This document shows, piece by piece, positions 12,241 through 21,816 of a stretch of 64,000 bases of DNA (its first letter is position 1; every line of letters starts with the position of its first letter). Both the position numbers and the translations under genes were made by a program. The stretch spans positions 665,552,352 to 665,616,351 of the forward strand of contig NC_081412.1 of NCBI RefSeq assembly GCF_030272615.1, read 5' to 3'. The stretch comes from Cryptomeria japonica (Eukaryota > Streptophyta > Pinopsida > Cupressales > Cupressaceae). The notes below the pieces were generated by a model that worked only from the letters and a program-made list of their open reading frames with translations, was not told the DNA's origin and did not search any database.

Positions 12241-12750
12241 GACCCACTTGACATTGTTTGCAACATACCTAATGCACATTTATTGCCCTACCTAACATGC
12301 ATTTATGACAACAATTAATGCAACAAGGTACAAGGAGGTTTTTTGGTATTCATTGGCTCTCCTGTATTTGTTGGCCTCCGATATTGACGAACGCGATCAA
12401 ATCTATGCACCAATGCCATCGTTGTTGACTGTCAATTGCTCTTTTCTCTCTCTGCACTCTGATCTCTTAGATGTGTGGATGAAAATGAGGATGTTTTCCC
12501 TCGTATTCTATCTTATAGACTACCCGAGCCCTATTCTCTCGCATCAGTCTTCTTTATCCCGTGACTTTGTCACTTTATCATATCTCATCAATCCTTTCTA
12601 GCCTTTCTTTCTTATCAAGAGATTGTTTGCGATCTTTTCAAACATTTTTATCCAATCTCTCGAGGGGGCATATCATTCCCATCTTGGGGCAGCTTTGCAT
12701 CATTTCATCTTATCTTCTTTAAAACAAAGCAGACCAAGCTACATTGTCTC

Positions 12751-12764
12751 AAAGAGGGGCAAAA
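12751..12764 (+). other. Polypurine tract of element A
   Basis: AAAGAGGGGCAAAA ends directly at the 3' LTR. It is the expected primer for plus-strand DNA synthesis, and the same sequence borders the 3' LTR of element B. Confidence 0.9.
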
Positions 12765-13552
12765 TGTAGACACCTAAAATTGTCCTATCTAATTAAATAA
12801 ATATTTTTATTTATTTAATTATTTAAGCCTAATTCTTCTATTAATTAAATAAATATTTATTTATTTAATTAATTCATCAATCCTCTTCTAAGCCTTTTCT
12901 CATTTAAATAAATTTATTTATTTATTTAAATTATCCTTTTTCCTAAATTAAATAAATACTTTTATTTATTTAATTGATCTCATTTCTTCTATTAATTAAA
13001 TGAATATTTATTTATTTAATTAATTTATTAACCTTTTCTACCTATGACACATGTCATTCATCTCTTAATTCCTACACTACCTACCCTCTCATTATTTTCT
13101 TATTTCTTTTACCTACCCTCTAATACTAGCCGACCATTTACTTTTACACCTCTTAATCTTATCCCTTCATTTTCTAAAGTGTCTTCTATATAAGAGGATA
13201 CTCTCCTAATCATTCTAATCAGTCTATTCCTCCCAAGAACTCTCTTAACTACACTTTCAAACTTTCATATGCGATCAAGCCTACTTGCAACCACATTTCC
13301 GTTCTTTGTTGAGCTCTTGTGCACACATAAAATATGAGAGCAAATATATCAAGCAAGATCAATGGAGATAGGAAGAATGGAGATTCAAACCCTATTTGAC
13401 ATGTGATGGTATCATCTTTCTGATTTTGTTATTTGCATTGTCTTAGGTAATCTTCATATGTTATGGTGGATCTTTGTTGTTGTTAGGCTAGGGTTTTGTG
13501 GTTGAATTCATTTAGTCTTCCAATATTGTTGTTTCTATTTTTACCATAAACA
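12765..13552 (+). repeat. 3' LTR of element A
   Basis: 788 bp, TGTAGACACC...ACCATAAACA, closely matching the left LTR. Five AT-only near-palindromes fill about 12784-13030. A TATA box (TATATAA) lies at 13187-13193. It is followed by the GAAGT target duplication. Confidence 0.95.
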
Positions 13553-13557
13553 GAAGT
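13553..13557. repeat. Right target site duplication of element A (GAAGT)
   Basis: Exact copy of 1157-1161, directly after the last CA of the LTR. Confidence 0.95.
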
Positions 13558-14120
13558 ATGCTAAATGGATTAGTAAAGATGGAGTATACATATGCATTAG
13601 GATTGCATTATCATGGAAAAGGATAAAGAGCATGTAGATAGGAAATGTTGGGTTAAAACACATTTGGATTTGGTGCATAAAATAAATGTAGGATAAAGGG
13701 GTTGTCTCGTATTTAAAAGGAAGAATATATCATGTTGGTTGAATGATAGAATAGTACGCATATCATATTGGATAAACATCATAGTAGATTGCATATCTCA
13801 TGGTTAGGAAATATATATAATGCATTAAGTTAGAATGGAATGTGATTATGATGTGAGTAGGATGTCATTATGATAGTTAATTAATTAATGATGTTGAAGT
13901 ACCCTAGGAAAAGATTAATGTTGTTTATGTTTATTTCTGCTTGCATAAATGAATGAAATGTGTAATGATGCATGTTCATAATGGTTAATTGGTTAATGAG
14001 TGTAATTAAACAATGGAGTTATATGTTGCATTAGTTGATTATAGATGTTAAATAAATAAAAAAATATCTTCATTATTATGTTAGATGCTTAGTTTCTCTA
14101 GGGTATTTTGGTGGGCATTA
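13558..14120. other. Unrecognised AT-rich sequence right of element A
   Basis: This continues the sequence interrupted at 1161. I see no gene and no repeat ends in it. Confidence 0.4.
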
Positions 14121-14250
14121 CATACATACACATACAGACACACATATACATACATACACATACACATACAAATATACATATACATACACACACATACACA
14201 TGTGCATACACATACACATACACACACACATACACATACACACATGTACA
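14121..14250. repeat. CA/CATA microsatellite
   Basis: Alternating ACAC, CATA and TACA units. Open frames through it on both strands consist only of Cys/Val/Tyr/Met or His/Thr/Ile and are artefacts of the repeat. Confidence 0.95.
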
Positions 14251-14419
14251 TGACTAATTTTGAAACTAAATATAATTCAAACAAGTACAATTCTAATTCA
14301 AACTAATTTTAAAATGATACAATTGTAATTTAAACTACTAGAAAGATCATGCAATACTAATTCAATATAAAATGATACAAATTACTTAAAAGAAACATTA
14401 AAACTAAATGCTAAACAAA

Positions 14420-14750
14420 TATACATACGTACACATACACACATACATACACATAAATACATACATACACATAAAAAAACATACCCACGCATACATATGT
14501 ACATACACATACACAAACACACACATGCATACACATACACACACATTCACATACACATACACACATATATAAACACGCATGCATACATATACATGTATGC
14601 TTACACATACACACATATATAAACACACATGCATACATATACATATACATACATACATACATACATACATACACATATACACATACAAACAAATACATAT
14701 AAACACATATACATACATGCCTACACATACATGCATTAATATATACATAC

Positions 14751-14781
<31 letters not shown>

Positions 14782-15010
14782 AGCACATGCACATACACAA
14801 CACACACATACATACACATGCAAATACATACACATAGACACATACATACACATACATACATTACATACATATATACATACATGCACATACGCATATACAT
14901 ACACATACACACACACACATATGTATACATACATATATACATACATACACATATGCATATACATACACATACATAAACACACCCATGTACATACACATAC
15001 ACATACACAT

Positions 15011-15074
<64 letters not shown>

Positions 15075-15107
15075 ATGTGTGTGTGTGCGCACACACACAT
15101 ATGTACA

Positions 15108-15160
<53 letters not shown>
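14420..15160. repeat. Large CA/CATA microsatellite ending in opposed (CA)n and (GT)n tracts
   Basis: About 740 bp of CACATA/CATACA units. The tract ends in pure (CA)n at 15015-15070 and (GT)n at 15112-15160. Between these tracts lies a perfect 22-bp palindrome, GTGTGTGTGC-GCACACACAC plus one pair on each side (15078-15099). Long open frames here are artefacts. Confidence 0.95.
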
Positions 15161-15161
<1 letters not shown>

Positions 15162-15747
15162 GATTAGATTTTTTTAATGGTTTAATAGTAAGGGTAATGA
15201 GAATATGCACTTTTTTTGTCATGGGGTTCTCTTTTGTCATAGTATTGATTAAAAAAATTTATTGTTTAATTTTAAATGGGTTTTCAAATAGTATTGATTA
15301 GAAAAATTTATGGTTTAATTGTAAGTGTTATCAAAAATTTTCTAGTTTAATTTTTTTGGGGGGTTTAATAGTAAGGGTTTTCAAAATATAGATAAACTAG
15401 AAAAAAAAAAAAAAAATACATAACAAGAAATATCTTTATTTTTTAAACCAGAAAAACAAAACCAAAAAAAGGAAGAAATTTATACATACTTGGAAAAATG
15501 AGACTTGGTGGACTTAAGCTCTCTCTGTGTTTCGGTCGAACCTCCAAAGCACCCAGGTACCAAATGGCAGGAGCTAAGAAAAAAACAAAAGATATAGTAA
15601 CTTAGTTCAGCTGAAATTAGTTCGGTCAAACTTTTAGTGCCATTTAGGTGTCACGTGTGTGCTATGGGGTGCCACGTGATCGCAAAAAATGTTTGGTTGA
15701 ACTTATTGAGTTGGCCTCAAGTGTGATACAACATTGTGCTTTAGCCC
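15161..15747. other. AT-rich stretch with short degenerate repeats
   Basis: The phrase TATTGATTAGAAAAATTTATGG or close to it recurs three times at 15244-15320, and TTTAATAGTAAGGGT occurs twice. A poly(A) run lies near 15400. No gene was found. If the left Copia LTR were full length it would cover this stretch, but it does not match the right LTR. Confidence 0.5.
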
Positions 15748-16053
15748 ATAGGCTTAACATAGAATATCACAACTGGGTATGAAATATACCACAACATCCG
15801 GAGAACACAAAGACATTTCTAGACCACAAAGTTGACACATCCATAATACCAAAATCATAAGGTCTAAAGAAGATAACGATATCAAACAAGATCAGCAACA
15901 CTTTCTGTACCCAAACATTTTCGGAACAATCAATGGAACAACTACAACACCAACACAGTAAGATATCTCTACACCATAGACTTTCTAGACCAACAACTAT
16001 CTGGAACAACAAGTTTGGTATCAATGACAACAACAGCAACACATACTTCCAAT
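15748..16053 (-). repeat. Partial 3' LTR of the Copia element
   Basis: This stretch matches 21513-21814 closely (for example GAAATATACCACAACAT and ACAACTATCTGGAACAACAAG). The remaining part expected on the left, which would match 20677-21512, is missing or replaced. Confidence 0.8.
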
Positions 16054-17754
16054 AATCTCATTTGTCACCACTTGACTAAACTCAATGCTTAACCAACACT
16101 TGACTAACTCAACGCTTGACCAACACATGACCAATCTGCAAAACAATTCTACTCTATTAGAAAAACCACATTCTCTTCCAAAATTGCTTTGTCTCTCCCA
16201 AAACTGCTCTATCTCCCTCCCTTCACCATCAAAGACAAAGGCCACAACAGTACTACACACTCCACTACTTCCCCTGAGACTAGACACAAAATCAATCCAA
16301 GAAAAGAAATAGGCATGAAAGCTCCCCTTGAAGAGATGCACCTTCATAATGCACCCAGCTAGAAGAAGGAGGGGCAATAACCCCAAGCTTCTCCCAAAGA
16401 AACTCAAAAGTATCATTTGCCAATGCTTTAGTGAAATATATGTAACTTGTTCTTTTGTAGAAATATATTCAACCAAACTTCCTTCTTAGCAACCTTCTCC
16501 CTTAAGTAGTGATATGTGATTAAAATGTTTTTTGTTCTTGAATGCATAATTGAATTATTTGAAATGTTGATTGCACCTGTATTGTCACACATAATAGGAA
16601 TTGTTTCATCATATGTTACTTTGATATCCTTAAGATTCTATCTCATCCGCATTACTTGAGTACAATAAGATGTTGCAATATACTTTGTTTCAACAATAGA
16701 TAGAGAAATTGAATCTTGTTTCTTACTGAACCTAGAGACAAATTTGTCTCCTAAAAAGAAAGCACCACTGCTAGTAATCTTCTGGTCATCAACACTTCCA
16801 ACCCAATCAACATCAATATAACCTTTCAGCATAAAGTGTCAACATTTTTTGTACTAGAGTCCAAAATCCACAGTACCTCACGAGGGCTTCACTTAGTGAG
16901 CTTGGGTTATAGCACGTGCATTCATGGAATACTAAAGAATCCCCCTATTTTCAAAAAATATTGCCCTAAACTCTTTTTTTGTCACCCCCTCCCAATAAAT
17001 ATCCCAAATTATAAGCCCCCCTATTTTCACCAAATATTTTTTTTCATAGCCAGAATTTAAAACCCTCCTTATTTTCACCAATAAGCAATATATTGCACCT
17101 TTATTTTTGAGATATTAAAGCCCCCAATATGAATGCACCTGATATAATATTGCCTAGCCAATGAAGCCCATGTGCAAGACATTTCAAATATCTGAAAATT
17201 CTTTTCACATGAGACCTTCGGATTTGCCTGAAATCTAACTACCAAACACACGGTCTGCATGATATCTAGTCTAGACGCAATCAAATATAGCAATCCACCA
17301 ATCATCAATTTGTACTTCTTCTTATCAACCTTTGGAGACTCGTTATCTTTTCTCAGCTTGCATCCAACGATCAAAGGAGTTGTAGCTAATTAACAATCAT
17401 CAAAACCAAATTTCTTCAACATTCTTTCACATACTTGCTTTTAGAGAAAAAAAAATCCATCTTCAAATTGAATGACTTGTAACCCAAGAAAGAAAGATAA
17501 CTCACCAATCATTGGCATTTCAAATTATTTTTGCATCTATTTAGAAAACTCTTTACATTAGGCTATCATTTCCTCCAAATATAATATCATCAACATAAAC
17601 TTTAACAATTAATAACTTATCTCCATCAATCTTGAAATAAAGATTATTGTCTGTTGTACATTTTCAAAAAATTTGTTGTAGCAAATACCTATCTAATCTT
17701 ACATACTAGGCCCTAGATGCCTATCTAAGTCCATAAAACACTTTCGTCAGTTTA

Positions 17755-17759
17755 CACAC
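17755..17759. repeat. Left target site duplication of the solo LTR (CACAC)
   Basis: CACAC precedes the LTR and is repeated at 18546-18550 immediately after it. Confidence 0.85.
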
Positions 17760-18545
17760 TGTATATGGTGAAAATGGATAACAACAATATTGAAAGACTA
17801 AATGAATTCAACCACAAAACCCTAGCCTAACAACAACAAAGATCCACCATAACTTATGAAGATTACCTAAGACAATGCAAATCAAATGAAATCACAAAGA
17901 TTATACCATCACATGTCCAATAGGGTTTGGATCTCCATTCTTCCTATCTCCATTGATCTTGCTTGATATATTTGCTCTCAGATTTTATATGTGTACAAGA
18001 GCTCAACAAAGAACGGAAATGTGGTTGCAAGTAGGATGGCATATGAAAGATCGAATGCTAGGATGCTTGATTAGAATGTATATGTCCAAGGCCTAATAAT
18101 GAAGGAAGCATCTCCTTATATAGAAGACACTACAAGAAATGGAGGGATAAGATTGAGAGGTGTAATAGATAAATGGTCGGCAATGATTAGAGGGTAGGTA
18201 GAGAAAATAAGAAAATAATGAGAGGGTAGGTAGTGTATGAATTAAGAGATGAATGGCATGTGTAATGGGTAGAAAAAGTTAATGAATTAATTAAATAAAT
18301 AAAGATTTATTTAATTAATAGAAGAAGTGGGATCAATTAAATAAATAAAAGTATTTATTTAATTTAGGAAAAGGATAATTTAAATAAATAAATGTATTTA
18401 TTTAAATAAGAAATAAGGCTAGAAGAAAATAAATGAATTAATTAAATAAATAAAGATTTATTTAATTTAATAGAAGAATTAGGCTAAAGTAATTAAATAA
18501 ATAAAATATTTATTTAATTAGAATGGACAATTTTAGGTGTCTACA
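17760..18545 (-). repeat. Solo LTR of the element A family inside the Copia element
   Basis: On the minus strand it begins TGTAGACACCTAAAATTGTCC-like and ends CACCATATACA, 786 bp, with the family's AT palindromes and a TATA-containing region. It is flanked by CACAC on both sides. No internal sequence is present, so it arose by recombination between two LTRs of a once complete element that had inserted into the Copia reverse transcriptase. Confidence 0.93.
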
Positions 18546-19439
18546 CACACCATATATGGATCTTCTGTCAATCTGAACCCATCTGGTTGCTCAATGTATA
18601 CTTCTTCTAGATCTCCATTCAAAACTGCTAACTTGATATCTAATAAACTCTGAAGTTCTTGTAAGCAGAAAATTCGAGAAACATACATATAGCTTTCATC
18701 TTTGCTACCGAAGTAAAAGTTTCTTCAAAATCTATGTCTTCCACTTGAGAGTACACCCTTTACATACTAGTCTTTCTTTATTCCTTGTAACTTGTTCTTT
18801 CTCATTTAGCTTGTTTTTGAAAACCCATTTAGTTCCTATTACATTCTTGTCTAGTGATTTAGGTACCACCTCCCAAGTCATGTTCTTTTGTATCTAATTT
18901 AGTTTGTCCATTACTTTTACCCAACTTTCATCTTTACTTATTTTCGCATAAGTCTTCAGCTCAGTCATCGATACAAAACAGTAATTGGCTTGCTCTTAAA
19001 CTTTTGCAATCTTCCTTCTTGTCTAAACACCTTTTGTCTTATCTCTGATTATCAAGTTTTCTGAATGATGCTTTTGAACATACTTAGTGGGAACTTTTGA
19101 TGATTCTTCCTTTTTTCTTCTTCTTCATATGTTTCCTTCTCCTTGTTCTCTTCCAAATCACTCGTCTTCTCTACAATTGCTAGAACAATCTCAACAGCAG
19201 TTTCAATATTACTTTGTGCTAGAAAACATTTGCTTTCCTTTTTATCCTTGGTGTACTATACATTTCCACCTGTTCTAACTCCTTATGCAAACTTTTTACT
19301 AGAATTTTATTTTCTCGTCACACATTTGATACTACTGAACAAAACTTCATAACCTTTTCTACACATCTAACCAACACTTAACAAATTGTGTCTTGATCCT
19401 TCAACATAATAACCATCATCAGTTTTATGCTTACCATCA

Positions 19440-19838
19440 ATAGAAACACTTCCAATACCTCAAATAGCTGTACCATCTTTAACTCCAACAAATTTCACCA
19501 ATCCACCATCATATTCCTTGAGATTAATAAACCTGTCTTTATCACCAGTCATGATTTGAACATCCAAAGTCAATAATCCATGTATTCGGTTCAATATTAG
19601 CATGCAATGTAGTCTTGATTGATTTCTCTTCTTCCGATTTCTTCGAAGCATTCTCCTTTTCTTCAATTGCTAAAAACAAGGATTCTTCATTTAATTCATC
19701 ATCAACTTCATCTTTAGATGTGTGTTCCTCTATAGAACATAAGCACTTTTTCTCTCTTCTATATATAAAGTTGTGTTTTTTAGTTCTATTTTTCTTCTCA
19801 TCATCATTTGATCTCTTATAGTCTTTCCCTATAAGTGT
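19440..19838 (-). pseudogene. Copia protease remnant
   Basis: The motif WIIDFGCSNH corresponds to the Copia protease active site (normally D-S-G). The Ser is changed to Phe and a frameshift follows. The next segment reads MTGDKDRFINLKEYDGGLV, which is typical of the stretch after the active site. Confidence 0.8.
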
Positions 19839-20600
19839 AGTGAGAAGCATAATGTCCAATTATACCACAAGAAAAATATTTTAGAGGACCCTTACCATTG
19901 TACTTTCCAATGCCTCGTTACAATCTTCTCACAAATTTTGCTTCAGCTTCATCCAAATCTCCACTACATTCTGGATCATCATGTCTTGAAACATTAAATG
20001 TTGCTTCTTTATTTTATCTCTTCTCTTCCTCCATTTCTAAACTTTCAAAAGCTGCTAAGGTATCGGTAAGTTGATCAATGGTATACTTAGTCAAATTATC
20101 GCTTTCTTGTATGGCACACCTCGTTGCATTGTAGGATTTAGGCAAGGTCAGCAAGATCTTATGAACAATGCCACTTTCATCCAAATGTTCATCAGTAGCT
20201 CTAATGCCATCAGCAAGTTCAATCACTCTATAAATATAGTTCTCAACACATCAAGCATTTTCAAATATTCAAACTTCTACTTTAGATTTATCATCTTAGC
20301 CTGTTTTGTCTTCAAATCTCCATCAAATGCCAAATACAGCTTGCTCCATATATCTTTAGCTTCTTTCAATCCTCCTACTCTTCCAAACATTGAATCACTT
20401 ATACAACTGAAAATTACAGCTCTAGCTTTTGGATTAGTCTCTTGTAACTTTTTCTCATCCAAAGTCTGAGGACCACCCTGCGAGGGTGTATATCAGGTTT
20501 GAATGATCTTCCATATTTCATTCTACAATGTCTCCAAATGTGCTTACATTCTCTCCTTCCAATATGGAAAGTTTGTACCATCAAAGATCAAAACCTTGTA
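19839..20600 (-). pseudogene. Copia gag remnant
   Basis: Segments typical of Copia gag are seen: KARAVIFSCISDSMFGRV, AKDIWSKLYLAFDGD, VHKILLTLPKSYNATRCAI and LTDTLAAFESLEMEE. Near 19860 a zinc knuckle is recognisable as YFSCGIIGHYASHY, with the final Cys changed to Tyr. Frameshifts divide the parts. Confidence 0.85.
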
Positions 20601-20662
20601 ATGCGCATCATGCACCATACCGGATCTACCTCAAGCAATTAAGCTTACTCAAAAGGAACCTT

Positions 20663-20674
20663 TCTCTAATACCA
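20663..20674 (-). other. Copia primer binding site (initiator Met tRNA type)
   Basis: On the minus strand the sequence just inside the LTR reads TGGTATTAGAG, one base from the usual TGGTATCAGAG. This fixes the inner LTR end at 20677. Confidence 0.85.
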
Positions 20675-20676
20675 AT

Positions 20677-21816
20677 TGTTGAACCCAAGGAAGGACGGAG
20701 AGGGGGGAGTGAATCAGTCTAAACAAAAATTAATGCAGCACATAAACAATTAATCAATAACACATATCGAACACATGAACACTGAGATTTATACATGGAA
20801 AATCCAAACAAGGAAAATCACAACGAGCACTTGCCCACAAAATTTATTCACTGTGTATATATGATTACAATGAAAAGAGCTCACTACTTCAGACTTGTAG
20901 AACAAGACTAACTGTTGTTGGGGCAAGATACAAGAATGATTTGGAAAGAAGGATCTGTTGATCGTGAAGCTATCCTTGAACTCTATATCAAGCTACCAAC
21001 ATCAACACACACAACTCAAACTTCATCTATCAACACTCTATCTCATACTTATGTCACTATCTCAAATAGCTCACATATCACTCAAACACAACTCTTCTCT
21101 GCTTTTCACCGAATTTTGTTGACTATTATCACACACACACTTCCTCTTTCTCTTTTCACTACACTCATTAACACATCAACTCAGCCACATGTATACACTC
21201 TTTATATACAAGATAGATCATCAAAGCTTGAACCAAGTTGTCTTGAAACAAAATATACCTTCCAGACCAAAAACACAGATGTTGATCCACTCCAGGAGAA
21301 AGAGGGGACCAAAACACATCTTCCTAAGATCAATCTATCGATCCCCAATCGCTAGAATATATCCTTCAGCCTATCAACATGCAACATGTCCATATAAACA
21401 ATTAGCAGCCAAAACATACTCTCCAATGCAAATTATTCTTATCCGAATCTCCATGCGCTTTTGTGAGATAACACATCAAATAACCTTCCACAAATCATGT
21501 ATGGACCAAAAGATAGGCTTGACATAGAATATCACAACCTGGTATGAAATATACCACAACATTCGGAGAAAACAAAGACATTTCTGGACCACAAAACTAA
21601 CATATCCATAATACCAAAATCATAACCAAAGAAGATAGCAATATCAAACAACACCAGCAACACTTTCTGGACCCGAACACTTCTGAAACAATCAATGGAA
21701 CAACTACAATAGCAACACAGCAAGATATCTTTTTACCATGAACTTTCTGGACCAACAACTATCTGGAACAACAAGTTTGACATCAATGACAACCACAATA
21801 ACACATACTTCCAACA
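20677..21816 (-). repeat. 5' LTR of the Copia element
   Basis: On the plus strand it runs from TGTTGAACCC to CTTCCAACA, 1140 bp, with TG...CA ends. The inner end is two bases from the primer site. The outer 300 bp match the left partial LTR. Confidence 0.8.

Larger units (their letters stand above)
9582..12419 (-). pseudogene. Antisense plant mobile domain (PMD) gene of element A
   Basis: PMD proteins are a plant family (MAIN/MAIL1-like, aminotransferase-like) also found inside transposable elements; MAIN and MAIL1 act in gene silencing and genome stability. Proposed structure: exon 1 at 12419-12354 (22 codons, MALVHRFDRVR...GEP) and exon 2 at 11390-9582. Exon 2 keeps one frame and contains TVTLEDVYRILRIP, SDRATRGLALGWG, LAHLYYELHQFVYHGS, HFRGRGHGRSFVHLYDM and DIWEDVEDAGMDAEYTT, then a basic Gly/Arg-rich tail. 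Several stops interrupt it (for example TAG near 11325, and in the 10640-10743 stretch). The 3' splice site AG at 11392-11391 is present; the 5' site reads AT in place of GT, unlike element B. The gene runs against the element's own transcription. Confidence 0.85.
1162..13552 (+). mobile_element. Element A: non-autonomous Ty3/Gypsy retrotransposon with antisense PMD gene
   Basis: The element is 12,391 bp and complete at both ends, with 5-bp target duplications. Order on the plus strand: 5' LTR, primer binding site, long leader, gag remnant (one frame, several stops), protease joined to integrase C-terminus, non-coding stretch, PMD gene on the minus strand, polypurine tract, 3' LTR. Reverse transcriptase, RNase H and the integrase catalytic core are absent, so it must have moved with enzymes supplied by a relative. 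Element B (56708-64000) has the same layout and the same deletion, which makes this a family and not a single damaged copy. The two LTRs differ by scattered substitutions and small indels, so the insertion is not very recent. Confidence 0.95.
16330..18960 (-). pseudogene. Copia reverse transcriptase and RNase H remnant
   Basis: From high to low coordinates: the N-terminal region of reverse transcriptase (MTWEVVPKS, NVIGTKWVFKNKL) at about 18900-18780; the break by the solo LTR at 17760-18545; a later part containing a degenerate VDDIIF-like segment near 17590; SPKVDKKKYKLMIGGLLYLIA and ASRLDIMQTVCLVVRFQ at 17374-17220; RNase H with GYIDVDWVGSVDDQKIT and SKKQDSISLSIVETKYIA at 16832-16650; and the C-terminal STKEQ segment at about 16450. 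Stops and frameshifts occur throughout, so no product is expected. Confidence 0.85.
15748..21816 (-). mobile_element. Decayed Ty1/Copia retrotransposon, split by a solo Gypsy LTR
   Basis: On the minus strand the order is LTR (20677-21816), primer site (20663-20674), gag, zinc knuckle, protease, short remnant, reverse transcriptase, RNase H, and a partial LTR (15748-16053). The order protease before reverse transcriptase and RNase H, and the GCSNH-type protease site, identify the Copia superfamily. Little space (about 0.5 kb) lies between protease and reverse transcriptase, so most of the integrase is lost. Many stops and frameshifts make this an old copy. Confidence 0.88.

Noticed and set aside
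14404-15240. Very long open frames (up to 278 codons) on both strands
   Set aside because: They are produced by the CA/CATA microsatellite; the products are only Cys/Val/Tyr/Met or His/Thr/Ile runs.
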